A stretch of DNA of 64,000 bases from Nakamurella alba. GTDB taxonomy: Bacteria; Actinomycetota; Actinomycetes; Mycobacteriales; Nakamurellaceae. Position 1 is the first letter of the stretch. Every line of letters starts with the position of its first letter. The DNA is taken from NCBI RefSeq assembly GCF_009707545.1, contig NZ_WLYK01000001.1:1-64000 (forward strand), in the 5' to 3' direction. The position numbers and the translations under genes were made by a program. Positions 15,549-24,010 of the stretch are shown piece by piece. The notes under the pieces were generated by a model. The model was not told the origin of the DNA and did not search any database. It worked only from the letters and a program-made list of their open reading frames with translations.

Positions 15549-16687
15549 CGACCGTCCCGACCACCCCGAAGGCCTTCGGCCGGCGCAGATCCCTGCGCCC
15601 GTACCGCGGCCTGGTCCCGGTGCTCGCCGCCGGCCTGCTGCTGACCGCCTGCGGCAGCGAGGAGCCCGCCGCGACGACCTCGACCGCCGCCACGTCCGCG
15701 GCCGGTAGCTCCACGGCCGGCTCCGCGGCGAGCAGTTCCGCCGCCGACAGCTCGACCGCCCCGGCCGAGCTGACCGAGGTCCGCTGGATCTTCGACTACT
15801 TCCCGACCGCCGCCGACCTGCCGATCCTGGCCGCGCAGAAGGAGGGCTGGTTCACCGAGGCCGGCATCTCCGTCGACATCACCGCCGGTGGCGAGGTCAA
15901 CCAGCTGCAGGACGTCGGCATCGGGCAGCACGACATCACCGTCGGCCCGGGCGTCGACCTCATCCAGAGCGTCTCGCAGGACCTGCCCATCGTCTCGATC
16001 GGCGTGGTGCAGCCGGGCAACGTCTCAGGTCTGCTGTGCGCCCCGGGCAAGGGGCTGGACCCGAACGACCCGACCACACTGAAGGGTCATCCCATCGGCG
16101 TGACCGCGATGAACGTGGTGGACGTCGCGGTGTGGGACACCTGGAAGGACAAGTACGGACTGGACGGCGAGATCGAAGAGATCACCATCGGCGACGACAT
16201 CACCCCGCTCTACACCGGCCAGGTGGACTGCTTCCCGGCCTTCCTCACCCAGCTGCCCGCGGTGGTCGCCGAGCACTACGGCGAGGAGCCGGTGGCCTAC
16301 GAGGTCAACGCCGACGTGAACTCCATCGGCCAGGTGCTGATGGCCAACACCGAGTTCGCCGCGGCGAACCCGGAGGCGGTGTCCGGCTTCGTCGACGCCT
16401 ACGCCAAGGGCATGCAGTGGGCGATCCAGAACCCGGACGAGGCCGCGGATCTGCTGCTGGAGACCTACCCGGAGTACGAGCGCAAGACCGCCGAGTCGGA
16501 GATCCCGGCGCTCACCGCCTTCTGGCACTCGACGCTGCAGGACACGAACGGCCTGCTCTACATGGACGACTCGTCCTGGCAGCCCAGCGTCGACCTCTTG
16601 CTGGCCAGCGGCCAGATGGACGTCGCCCCGGAGATGTCGAAGATCTACACGAACCAGTACCTGCCGTCGACGGCGGTCATGCCGTGA
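15545..16687 (+). CDS. ABC transporter substrate-binding lipoprotein (NMT1/THI5-like, SsuA type)
   Basis: This 380-residue protein has a lipoprotein signal ending LLTAC (Cys36) and a Ser/Thr/Ala-rich linker to about residue 80. The body (VRWIFDYFPTAADLPILAAQKEGWFTEAG...) is typical of NMT1/THI5-like proteins that bind sulfonates, nitrate, pyrimidine precursors of thiamine or flavins. It delivers its ligand to the ATPase and permease encoded next. Within an operon of oxygenases and amide hydrolases it most likely binds the nitrogen heterocycle or amide that starts the pathway. It is joined to its neighbours by ATGA and GTGA overlaps. Confidence 0.92.
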   Translation: MTTVPTTPKAFGRRRSLRPYRGLVPVLAAGLLLTACGSEEPAATTSTAATSAAGSSTAGSAASSSAADSSTAPAELTEVRWIFDYFPTAADLPILAAQKEGWFTEAGISVDITAGGEVNQLQDVGIGQHDITVGPGVDLIQSVSQDLPIVSIGVVQPGNVSGLLCAPGKGLDPNDPTTLKGHPIGVTAMNVVDVAVWDTWKDKYGLDGEIEEITIGDDITPLYTGQVDCFPAFLTQLPAVVAEHYGEEPVAYEVNADVNSIGQVLMANTEFAAANPEAVSGFVDAYAKGMQWAIQNPDEAADLLLETYPEYERKTAESEIPALTAFWHSTLQDTNGLLYMDDSSWQPSVDLLLASGQMDVAPEMSKIYTNQYLPSTAVMP

Positions 16688-17514
16688 CCGCGGCGCAGCA
16701 CCCCGCTGCGGCCGGATCGGCGGTGCGCGCCAACGGGTTCGGCGCCTGCTACCGCACCCGGGAGGGCGTGCTGCCGGCGGTGGACCGGATGGACCTGACC
16801 GTCCGCCGCGGGGAGTTCGTCGCGATCATCGGGCCGTCCGGGTGCGGGAAGTCGACCTTCCTGCGCGCGGTCGCCGATCTGCACCGGTCCGAGGACACCA
16901 CCGGCGATCTGACCGTCGCCGGCACCTCGCCGGAGAAGGCCAGACTGGCCCGGCAGGTCGCCTTCATGTTCCAGAAACCCGCGCTGCTGCCCTGGCTCTC
17001 GCTCCGCGACAACGTCCAGCTGCCGCTGACCGTCGCCGGGGTGCGGGAGCCGGCGGTCACCCCGGACGAGATGTTGGCCCGGGTCGGCCTCCAGGGCTTC
17101 GAGCGGGCGCTGCCCCGGCAGTGTTCCGGCGGCATGCAACAGCGTGCGGCCCTGGCCCGGTCGCTGATGCTCACCCCGGACGTGGTGCTGATGGACGAAC
17201 CGTTCGCCGCCGTCGACGAGATCACCCGCGAGCACCTCAACGCGCAACTGCTGGACATCTGGTCCAGCAGCGGCAGCGCGGTGCTCTTCGTGACCCACTC
17301 CCTGGAGGAGGCGGTCTACCTCGCCGACCGGGTGGTGGTGATGTCGGCCCGGCCGGCCCGGATCACCGGGATCGTCGAGGTCGACCTGGACCGCCCGCGG
17401 CGGCCGGAACTCCGTGGCACGCAGCAGTTCCTGGCGCTGGAGAACGAGGTGCGGCGGTTGCTCTACCACGGCGGCGAGGCACACGACGAGCACCCGGTGG
17501 CGGTGGCGTCATGA
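16684..17514 (+). CDS. ABC transporter ATP-binding protein (SsuB/TauB type)
   Basis: This 276-residue ATPase has Walker A GPSGCGKS, a Q-loop (FMFQKPALLPWLS), the signature CSGGMQQR (Cys in place of the usual Leu), Walker B VVLMDEP and the switch His in FVTHSLEEA. The PALLPWLS stretch after the Q-loop is characteristic of the nitrate/sulfonate/taurine importer group. The start is the GTG at 16684, overlapping the binding-protein stop. It couples ATP hydrolysis to uptake by the permease encoded immediately after it. Confidence 0.94.
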   Translation: MTAAQHPAAAGSAVRANGFGACYRTREGVLPAVDRMDLTVRRGEFVAIIGPSGCGKSTFLRAVADLHRSEDTTGDLTVAGTSPEKARLARQVAFMFQKPALLPWLSLRDNVQLPLTVAGVREPAVTPDEMLARVGLQGFERALPRQCSGGMQQRAALARSLMLTPDVVLMDEPFAAVDEITREHLNAQLLDIWSSSGSAVLFVTHSLEEAVYLADRVVVMSARPARITGIVEVDLDRPRRPELRGTQQFLALENEVRRLLYHGGEAHDEHPVAVAS

Positions 17515-18344
17515 CCACCACCGACGTGCTGCCGGACCCGACCACCACCGTCTTCACCCCGGCGTCGGGCTCCGCCCGCCGGCGCAACCCGGCGCTGGTC
17601 CAGGGCGCGATCTCGGTCGGCGTGCTGATCGTGATCATCGGCCTCTGGGAGGCCTCGGTGCAGCTCTTCGGCATCCCGATCTATGTGGCGCCGGCACCGA
17701 GCGACATCGTCGAGACGTTCCTGGTCCGCCCGGGGTACTACATCGACGCGACGCTGTGGACCGGGTTGGAGGCGGTGCTCGGGCTGATCGCCGCCGTGGT
17801 GTTCGGGGTGGCGGTGGCGCTGGCCGTCTCCGCCTCCCGGATCCTGGACCGGATCGCCATGCCGTACCTGGTGCTGCTGCAGGTGACTCCGACCATCGCG
17901 ATCGCGCCGCTGATGTCGATCTGGTTCGGCTTCGGGTTCACGCCGAAGGTCGTGGTGGCGTTCCTGTCCTCGTTCTTTCCGATCATCGTCAGCACCGCCA
18001 TCGGCCTGCGGTCCACCGACCGGGACGCGCTGGACATGCTCAAGGTGATTGCCGCGCCGGGCCGGTTCGTCTTCTTCCGCGCCCGGATCCCGTTCGCACT
18101 GCCGCATTTCCTCGGTTCGCTGAAGATCGCCGCCCCGGCGGCGGTGATCGGCGCGATGGTCGGCGAGTTCGTCTCGTCCACCAGGGGTCTCGGCTACGTG
18201 ATCATGACCTCGCAGGCCAGCCTGCGCACCGGGGCCCTGTTCGTGGCGATCATCGGATCGGCCCTGCTCGGCGTGGCCACCTTCGCGATCGCCACCTGGA
18301 GCGAGAAGCGCTTCCTGCGCTGGCACGACTCGCAGATCGACTGA
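17511..18344 (+). CDS. ABC transporter permease (SsuC/TauC type)
   Basis: This 277-residue inner-membrane protein has about six membrane segments and one BPD_transp_1 domain. The first segment lies near residues 33-52 (GAISVGVLIVIIGLWEASVQLF), and the cytoplasmic coupling loop includes DMLKVIAAPGRFVFFRARIPFALPHF. Pairing with the NMT1-type binding protein and SsuB-type ATPase makes a complete importer of the sulfonate/pyrimidine class. The ATG at 17511 overlaps the ATPase stop. It is followed by the only sizeable gap in the operon (119 bases) before the LLM oxidoreductase gene, where I see no terminator. Confidence 0.93.
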   Translation: MTTTDVLPDPTTTVFTPASGSARRRNPALVQGAISVGVLIVIIGLWEASVQLFGIPIYVAPAPSDIVETFLVRPGYYIDATLWTGLEAVLGLIAAVVFGVAVALAVSASRILDRIAMPYLVLLQVTPTIAIAPLMSIWFGFGFTPKVVVAFLSSFFPIIVSTAIGLRSTDRDALDMLKVIAAPGRFVFFRARIPFALPHFLGSLKIAAPAAVIGAMVGEFVSSTRGLGYVIMTSQASLRTGALFVAIIGSALLGVATFAIATWSEKRFLRWHDSQID

Positions 18345-18463
18345 CCTCCGGTACTTCCGGCACTGCCTGCACTCCCCGGCGACGGCCACTGTCCGGTCCG
18401 TGCCGTCGCCTCGACGGTGCGGACCGGCGGCCGCCGTGCCGGCACTCGAAAGGAACTTCGCAC

Positions 18464-19366
18464 ATGCAGATCTTCGGGCCAGCCCTGGGCGACGACGCCG
18501 CCGGAGACGCCCGGCGGGCCGAGGCCACCGGGTTCGCCGGCGTCCGGGTGCTCGACCACCTCTACTGCTCGATCGACGGCGGACCGGACAACACCTTCGA
18601 CCACCCCTTCGTCGCCCTCGGTGTGGCTGCGGCGGTCACCGAGCGGGTGATCCTCACCCAGACCGTGCTGGACGTCAGCCGTCGGCACCCGGTCGAGGTG
18701 GCGCAGGCGATCTCGTCGCTGGACCGGCTGTCCGCCGGCCGCGCGGAGCTCGGCTACGGGACCGGATGGTACGAACCCGAGCACGAGGCCGTCGGGATCC
18801 GGCTCGGCACCGGCAAGGAGCGGGTCGACCGGTTCATCGAGGGACTGACCATCTGCCGGCGGATGCTCGACGACGGCGGCGTGGTGGACTTCGAGGGCGA
18901 GCACTACCTGGCGAAGGTCACCATCCCGTGGAAGCCCACGCCGCACCCCGTCCCGATCGTGGTCGGGGTGGCCCGGCCCGGTCTGCTGCGCAGGTCCGCG
19001 GCGCTCGCCGACCGGCTCGAGATCCTGCCCCCGGGACCGATCTTCGACGACCCCGGATCACCGCTGGACAGTGCGACGATCGAGAAGTACATGGACACCG
19101 CGCGCACCGTCGCCGCGGCGCACGGCCGGGAGCTGGCGTTCTCCGCAAGGGTCACGCTGACGCTGGGCCGGCCGGTCGCGGCCGACGACCCGATGGCCCT
19201 CGGCGACGGCCCGGACGACGTACTGGCCAAGGTCGAGGGTCTTGCCGCAGCGGGCTTCGACCGACTCTGCGTGCTGGCGCTGGACCCGCACTCGCAGGAG
19301 TGGCTGGCCGATTCGATCGGCACGCTGTCCGCCATCGGTCCGGTGCTCGCCGGGACCACCTCGTGA
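18464..19366 (+). CDS. LLM-class (luciferase-like) flavin/F420-dependent oxidoreductase
   Basis: This 300-residue protein has the luciferase-like TIM-barrel pattern: ARRAEATGFAGVRVLDHL near the N-terminus, VTERVILTQTVLDVSRRHPVEVAQAISSLDRLSAGR, and GYGTGWYEPEH. The class includes FMN monooxygenases that open rings or cleave C-N and C-S bonds (e.g. RutA on uracil) and F420 dehydrogenases. The sequence does not separate these. The ATG at 18464 has AAAGGAAC upstream. Next to two Rieske oxygenases and hydantoinase-type enzymes it could perform oxidative ring opening or ring reduction. It overlaps the racemase gene by four bases. Confidence 0.9.
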   Translation: MQIFGPALGDDAAGDARRAEATGFAGVRVLDHLYCSIDGGPDNTFDHPFVALGVAAAVTERVILTQTVLDVSRRHPVEVAQAISSLDRLSAGRAELGYGTGWYEPEHEAVGIRLGTGKERVDRFIEGLTICRRMLDDGGVVDFEGEHYLAKVTIPWKPTPHPVPIVVGVARPGLLRRSAALADRLEILPPGPIFDDPGSPLDSATIEKYMDTARTVAAAHGRELAFSARVTLTLGRPVAADDPMALGDGPDDVLAKVEGLAAAGFDRLCVLALDPHSQEWLADSIGTLSAIGPVLAGTTS

Positions 19367-20091
19367 CGGGCATGTCGCTGCGCGCCACCGTCGGTCAGGT
19401 CTCGCGTGGCGCCGGCGCGCTCACGACCGCCGCGCCCGGCACCCGGATCGTGGTGATCAACCCGAACAGCACCCCGGCCATCACCGACCAGATCCGGGCG
19501 GGCAGCAGTGATCTCGCAGTGCCGAAGGGCACCCGGGTGGAGGTGGTCACCTCGCCCGACGGACCGGCGGCGATCGAGTCCGACGAGGACTCGATCGGCT
19601 GCGTCCCGGCACTGCTGGCCACCGCCCTGGCCCATCCGGCCGACGCGTACGTCATCGCCTGCTTCTCCGACCCGGGTATCGACACCCTGCGGTCCGCCTC
19701 CGGGGTGCCGGTGTTCGGCATCGCCGAGAGTGCGGTGCTGACCGCCCTCGCTCGTGGCCGCCGGGTCGGTGTCATCTCGAGCGTGGAGGCGTCGGTGGGC
19801 CGGCACAGCCGCTACTTCGGCCGGATCGGCCTGGATCGCCGGATCGTCGCCGACATCGCGGTCGGCAGAGGAGTGCTCGATCTGTCCGACGAAGCCGCCG
19901 CACTCGACGTGGAACAGGTCGGCGACCGGTTGGTGTCCGAGCACGAGGCGGACGTCATCGTGCTGGGTTGCGCCGGACTCAGTCACCTGCGCACCCGGCT
20001 GCAGCGCCGCTGGTCGGTGCCGGTGATCGACCCGTGCCGGGCCGCGGTGGCCTCGGCCCTGGCGTCGCTGGCCGATCGGAACGAACAGTGA
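19363..20091 (+). CDS. Aspartate/glutamate/hydantoin racemase family protein
   Basis: This 242-residue enzyme has the two-cysteine active site of hydantoin racemase and its relatives: first Cys in VIACFSDPG, second Cys in VLGCAGLSHL. It also has the N-terminal RIVVINPNSTPAIT motif that is characteristic of hydantoin racemase (HyuA/HyuE). It would invert a carbon next to a carboxylate or a cyclic ureide carbonyl without a cofactor. Some relatives are maleate or malonate isomerases. The start is the GTG at 19363 (GTGA overlap); an in-frame ATG at 19372 is the alternative. With a cyclic amidohydrolase two genes downstream and an amide hydrolase upstream, a hydantoin-like substrate is the best guess. 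Confidence 0.88.
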   Translation: MTGMSLRATVGQVSRGAGALTTAAPGTRIVVINPNSTPAITDQIRAGSSDLAVPKGTRVEVVTSPDGPAAIESDEDSIGCVPALLATALAHPADAYVIACFSDPGIDTLRSASGVPVFGIAESAVLTALARGRRVGVISSVEASVGRHSRYFGRIGLDRRIVADIAVGRGVLDLSDEAAALDVEQVGDRLVSEHEADVIVLGCAGLSHLRTRLQRRWSVPVIDPCRAAVASALASLADRNEQ

Positions 20092-21011
20092 CGGCGCTGC
20101 CCACGGCCGGGCTCACGGTGGTGGCGGTGACGCCGCTGGACCGCGATGGGGCCGTCGACGTGCCCGGCATCGGTGAGCTGATGGAGTTCTACCTGCGCTG
20201 CGGTGTCAGCGGTGTCACCCTGCTCGGCGTGATGGGCGAGGCGAACCGGATGACCGACGACGAGTCGGTCACCGTGACCCGGGCTGCCCTGGAGGCGCTG
20301 GACGGCCGGGTGCCGGCGATCGTCGGGGTCTCCGACGCCTCGCTGCAGCGGCTGGTCGCGCTGGCCCGCGCGGCGTCCGGCCTGGGCGCTGCCGGGGTGC
20401 TGGTCCAACCGCTGGCCGGGCTGCGCGGGGACGCGGCGGTCGTCGGCTACTTCCGGGCGGTCTGCGAGGCGCTCGGCCCGGGCATCCCGGTCTGCGTCCA
20501 GGACTTCCCGCGCTCCAGCGGCGTCGGTCTGTCGCTCGCCGCCTGGCGCGGGATTGTCGAGAGCTGCCCGTCCGTGCAGATGCTCAAGCACGAGCCGGAA
20601 CCCTCACTGGCGGCGCTCACCGCGGTCCGGCAGGCGGAGGCCGAGGGTTTGCGTCGGGTCACCGTCCTCGGCGGCAACAACGGGCTGGCCCTGCTGCAGG
20701 AGCTGGACCGCGGTGCCGACGGCGCGATGACCGGGTTCTCCTACCCGGACGCGCTGGTGACCGTCGACGAACGGTGGCGGACCGGCGAACGGGACCGGGC
20801 GCGTGATCTGTTCGACCGGCACCTGCCGCTGAACCTGCACGAGTGGGCCGGCGGTCTTGCCGTGCGCAAGGAGATCCTGCGCCGCCGGGGTGCGCTGGCG
20901 AGCGCGACCTGCCGGTATCCGCTCCGCCCGCTGTCCGCGGCCGACCAGCAGGACCTCGACGTGCTGCTGGAACGGCTGACAGCCGCACCGGTGCCGGTGG
21001 GCGCCGCGTGA
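20088..21011 (+). CDS. Dihydrodipicolinate synthase (DapA/NanA) family lyase
   Basis: This 307-residue TIM-barrel protein of class I aldolase type has the Schiff-base Lys in VQMLKHEPEPS. The substrate-binding motif GTTGE of true DapA reads GVMGEANRM, and the YxxPxRxG region reads QDFPRSSGVG, so the usual Tyr is absent and this is not a lysine-biosynthetic DapA. It probably cleaves or condenses a 2-oxo acid, giving pyruvate or a related keto acid. The gene sits between the racemase and the cyclic amidohydrolase with GTGA overlaps on both sides. It could be the step that channels the opened ring into central metabolism. Confidence 0.88.
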   Translation: MTALPTAGLTVVAVTPLDRDGAVDVPGIGELMEFYLRCGVSGVTLLGVMGEANRMTDDESVTVTRAALEALDGRVPAIVGVSDASLQRLVALARAASGLGAAGVLVQPLAGLRGDAAVVGYFRAVCEALGPGIPVCVQDFPRSSGVGLSLAAWRGIVESCPSVQMLKHEPEPSLAALTAVRQAEAEGLRRVTVLGGNNGLALLQELDRGADGAMTGFSYPDALVTVDERWRTGERDRARDLFDRHLPLNLHEWAGGLAVRKEILRRRGALASATCRYPLRPLSAADQQDLDVLLERLTAAPVPVGAA

Positions 21012-22411
21012 CCGGGCCGCTGGACCTGGTCGTGCGCGGCGGGACGGTGGTGGACGCCGACCGCGAGCAGCGTCTGGACGTCGGGATCCGCGGGGGCACG
21101 GTCGTCGCCCTGGGCGAGGGGCTGCCCGCCGCTGCCACCGAGATCGACGCCACCGGAACGTATGTGCTGCCGGGCGGGGTGGACGTGCACACCCACCTGG
21201 ACCAGGTGTCGGCGAAGGGGGCCCGTACGGCCGACGACTTCCTCAGCGGTTCGGTGTCGGCGGCGCACGGCGGGACGACCACGGTGATGGCGTTCGCCGC
21301 GCAGGCCCGTGGTGAGCGGATCGCCGATGTGCTGGCCCGCGGGCTGGCTGCGGCGTCCCGGTCGACCGTCGACGTGGGACTGCACCTCATCGTCACCGAC
21401 ATCGACCGTCCGGATGCCGCAGGCGATCTCGCCGAGGCGGCCACCGCCGGTGTCACTTCGATGAAGGTCTTCATGACCTACGAGAAGTTGCGGTTGGCGG
21501 ATGCCGCCCTGCTGCGTGCGTTGGCCGCTGCCCGCGATCTCGGGGTGCGGGTGATGGTGCACGCCGAGCACCACGGGATGATCGGATACCGGACCGGCAC
21601 CCTGGTGGCGGACGGGGTCACCGCTCCGGCCGGCCACCTGCTGGCGCACAGCCGGAACGCCGAAGGCGCCGCCGTGGCCGAGATCGCCGCCATCGCCGAA
21701 TACCTGGACATGCCGATCTACATCGTGCACCTGTCGTCGCCGGAGGGTCTGCGGGCGCTGCGACAGGCCCGGGACCGGGGGGTGGCGATCACCGCGGAGA
21801 CCTGTCCGCACTACCTGTTCCTGGACGAGACCCGGCTGGACGCCGGCCTGGTGGAGGCAGTCCGGTCGATGTGCAGCCCGCCGCTGCGCGGGGCCGCCGA
21901 CCGGGCGACGCTGTGGGCGGCGGTGCAGGCCGGCGACATCGATCTGATCGCCTCCGACCACGCCCCGTACCGGATGGACGCGAAGCTGCCGCGGGGCAGC
22001 GACACCACCTTCCCGGAGTGCGCGAACGGCATCGCCGGGGTGGAACTCCGGCTGCCGCTGATGGTCTCGGAGGCGCTCAGCGGCGGCCGGGTCTCGCTGC
22101 CCGACGTGGTGCGGTTGTGTTGCGCGGCGCCGGCGCAGGCGATGGGGCTCTGGCCGCGCAAGGGGCACCTGGGGGTCGGTGCCGATGCGGACCTGGCGGT
22201 CTGGGACCCGTCCGCGAGCTGGGTGGTGTCGGCCGACGGATTGCACGACGCCATGGACCACAGCGCCTACGAAGGCACCGCGATGAAAGGTGCGGTGCGC
22301 ACCGTGGTGTCGGCCGGAGAGGTGATCGTCGACGACGGTGGGCACCGGCTGACGCAGGGGCGCGGACAGTTCCTGGTGCGACCGGCGCTCCCCGCCGGGG
22401 TCCGCCCGTGA
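21008..22411 (+). CDS. Cyclic amidohydrolase, dihydropyrimidinase/hydantoinase family
   Basis: This 467-residue enzyme has the full binuclear metal site of the family: HTHLD (about 60-65), a carbamylated-Lys candidate in TSMKVFMTY, His in VHAEHH, His in IVHLSSPEG and Asp in ASDHAPY. The chain begins with the small beta-sandwich (LDLVVRGGTVVDAD...) and ends with it. It hydrolyses cyclic ureides or imides such as dihydropyrimidines, hydantoins or allantoin; the exact ring cannot be told. The GTG at 21008 overlaps the preceding stop. With the hydantoin-racemase-like and amide-hydrolase-like genes it forms the classic three-enzyme set for turning a cyclic ureide into an amino acid. Confidence 0.92.
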   Translation: MTGPLDLVVRGGTVVDADREQRLDVGIRGGTVVALGEGLPAAATEIDATGTYVLPGGVDVHTHLDQVSAKGARTADDFLSGSVSAAHGGTTTVMAFAAQARGERIADVLARGLAAASRSTVDVGLHLIVTDIDRPDAAGDLAEAATAGVTSMKVFMTYEKLRLADAALLRALAAARDLGVRVMVHAEHHGMIGYRTGTLVADGVTAPAGHLLAHSRNAEGAAVAEIAAIAEYLDMPIYIVHLSSPEGLRALRQARDRGVAITAETCPHYLFLDETRLDAGLVEAVRSMCSPPLRGAADRATLWAAVQAGDIDLIASDHAPYRMDAKLPRGSDTTFPECANGIAGVELRLPLMVSEALSGGRVSLPDVVRLCCAAPAQAMGLWPRKGHLGVGADADLAVWDPSASWVVSADGLHDAMDHSAYEGTAMKGAVRTVVSAGEVIVDDGGHRLTQGRGQFLVRPALPAGVRP

Positions 22412-23187
22412 GCCCGCGGCGGTACCTGCTCGGTGCCTCCACCGCCGGTCTGGGCCTCGCCGTCGCCCGCGCCCTGGTGACCCGCGGTGACGAGGTGGCG
22501 ATCTGCGGCCGGTCCGCCTACAAGCTGGCCGGGGCTCTGGCGCTGCTGGGCGAGATCCCCGGCGGTGGGCGAGCGGTCGGCGAGGTGGTCGATCTGACCG
22601 ATCCGGACGCGGCCGCCGGCTGGCCGGCCCGGGCGGCCGGTCTGCTCGACGGCCCGCTGTCCGGGGTGCTGGTCAACACCGGCGGCCCGGCGCCGCGGCC
22701 GTTCGACGCGTGCACGGCACAGGACTGGGCGGACGGCATCGCCGCGGTGCTGACCCCTGCCGTGACCCTCGCGCGGGAGAGTCGACCGTTGTTGGAACCC
22801 GCTGCCTCCGTGGTGTTCTCGACCTCGACCGTGGTGCGGGAACCGGCGCTGTCGCCGGATCTGGTGATCTCGGCCTGCCTGCGTTCGGCGGTCGCCACGC
22901 TGGCCAAGGTGCTGTCCCGGGAGTGGGCGCCGCAGGTGCGGGTGAACCACGTGGTGCCCGGCCGGATCGAGACCGACCGGGTGCTGACCCTGGACCGGGT
23001 GCGGGCCGAGCGCAGCGGGCGCACCGCCGAGGAGGTGGCCGCCGATTCGCACCAAGCGATACCGCTCGGTCGGTACGGCGAACCGGGTGAGTTCGCCGCC
23101 GCGGTGGCCTGGCTGCTGGGGCCGGAATCGTCGTACGTCAGCGGAGCGACGCTGCCGGTCGACGGCGGTCTGCTGACAGGGGTGTGA
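22408..23187 (+). CDS. Atypical SDR family protein lacking the catalytic Tyr and Lys
   Basis: This 259-residue Rossmann protein has a GASTAGLG nucleotide-binding turn and a C-terminal SSYVSGATLPVDGGLL motif, so it is an SDR of the classical size. The active-site Y-x-x-x-K is missing: the region after the Ser (STSTVVREPALSPDLVISACLRSAV) matches the divergent 3-oxoacyl-reductase-like subgroup (S-N-x-x-R type), which is known to lack the tetrad. It may be a reductase with altered chemistry or act without redox catalysis. It is joined to the amidohydrolase and the IclR gene by GTGA overlaps. Confidence 0.85.
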   Translation: MSPRRYLLGASTAGLGLAVARALVTRGDEVAICGRSAYKLAGALALLGEIPGGGRAVGEVVDLTDPDAAAGWPARAAGLLDGPLSGVLVNTGGPAPRPFDACTAQDWADGIAAVLTPAVTLARESRPLLEPAASVVFSTSTVVREPALSPDLVISACLRSAVATLAKVLSREWAPQVRVNHVVPGRIETDRVLTLDRVRAERSGRTAEEVAADSHQAIPLGRYGEPGEFAAAVAWLLGPESSYVSGATLPVDGGLLTGV

Positions 23188-23969
23188 AGGTGAGCGAGAA
23201 TTCCGTCATGTCCGGACCGGTGCGAGCGCCCGCGGTGCTCCGGGCGATGGCCGTGCTCGAGCAGTTGGAGGGCGCATCCGCCCGGCACCCGCTGTCGCTC
23301 GCGGCGCTGGCCGCCCGCCTCGGGGTGCCCAAGTCGTCGCTGCTGTCGATCTGCAACTCGCTGGTCGACGCCCGGCTGGTGCGCCGCACCGAGGGCGGAT
23401 ACAGCCTCGGGCACCGGGTCGTGGAGCTGTCCAGTTCCTACCTACAGAGCCTGGACGAGGTGCACGAGTTCTACTCGGTCTGCCGGGCGCTGGTCCCCGA
23501 TCCCGCCGACACCATCCACCTGGCCTCGTTCGCCGGCCCGCTGGACATCACCTACCTGGCCCGCCGGGACGGCAGCACGATGCCGGTGGTCTCGCCGATC
23601 GGCCGGTCGCTGCCCGCCTCCTGCTCCGCCACCGGGAAGTCGCTGCTGGCCCAACTGTCGGAGTCCGAGCTCGACGCCCGGCTCGGCGCCGTCGACCGCC
23701 TGCCCGCCGTCACCGAGAACTCCATCACCGCACCGGACGAGCTGCGTCGCCACCTGAAGATCGTGCGGGACAACGGGTTCGGTGTCGATGACGAGGAGAC
23801 CACCCCCGGGCTGCTCTGTGTCGGGATGGCCGTCCCTGCCGCTCGCGGTGCACAGTGGGCCGTCGGCATCACCATGCTCAAGGCCCGCTCCGGCCACGAG
23901 GGCCTGCCCGCTGCCGTCGACGTCCTGCGGTCCGTCACCAGCGAGATGGCCCGGCGACTGGGGTCATGA
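23184..23969 (+). CDS. IclR family transcriptional regulator, last gene of the oxygenase operon
   Basis: This 261-residue IclR protein has the N-terminal winged helix (residues 10-75: PAVLRAMAVLEQLEG..., PKSSLLSICNSLVDARLVRRTEGGYSLG) and the C-terminal effector domain (GRSLPASCSATGKSLLAQL..., WAVGITMLKARSG). The GTG at 23184 overlaps the SDR stop, so it is translated with the pathway and probably controls it in a feedback loop. The palindrome at 11083-11104 in the operon promoter is the likely target. ATG at 23208 is a possible later start. It ends at a hairpin shared with the convergent channel gene. Confidence 0.9.
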   Translation: MKVSENSVMSGPVRAPAVLRAMAVLEQLEGASARHPLSLAALAARLGVPKSSLLSICNSLVDARLVRRTEGGYSLGHRVVELSSSYLQSLDEVHEFYSVCRALVPDPADTIHLASFAGPLDITYLARRDGSTMPVVSPIGRSLPASCSATGKSLLAQLSESELDARLGAVDRLPAVTENSITAPDELRRHLKIVRDNGFGVDDEETTPGLLCVGMAVPAARGAQWAVGITMLKARSGHEGLPAAVDVLRSVTSEMARRLGS

Positions 23970-24010
23970 ACGACCTCGGGGATGCGAGGACGCACCCCTG
24001 ACGTCGTTCA
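23967..24010. terminator. Bidirectional hairpin at the end of the oxygenase operon
   Basis: The outer arms TGAACGAC (23967-23974) and GTCGTTCA (24003-24010) enclose an inner stem, GGGG(A)TGCG with CGCACCCC, with an AGGA loop. It lies at the junction of the IclR gene (plus) and the channel gene (minus) and should end transcripts from both sides. The outer arms repeat the half-site of the operon's upstream operator. Confidence 0.6.

Noticed and set aside
20088-21011. dapA of lysine biosynthesis
   Set aside because: The active-site motifs differ (GVMGE in place of GTTGE, no catalytic Tyr region), and the genomic context is catabolic.
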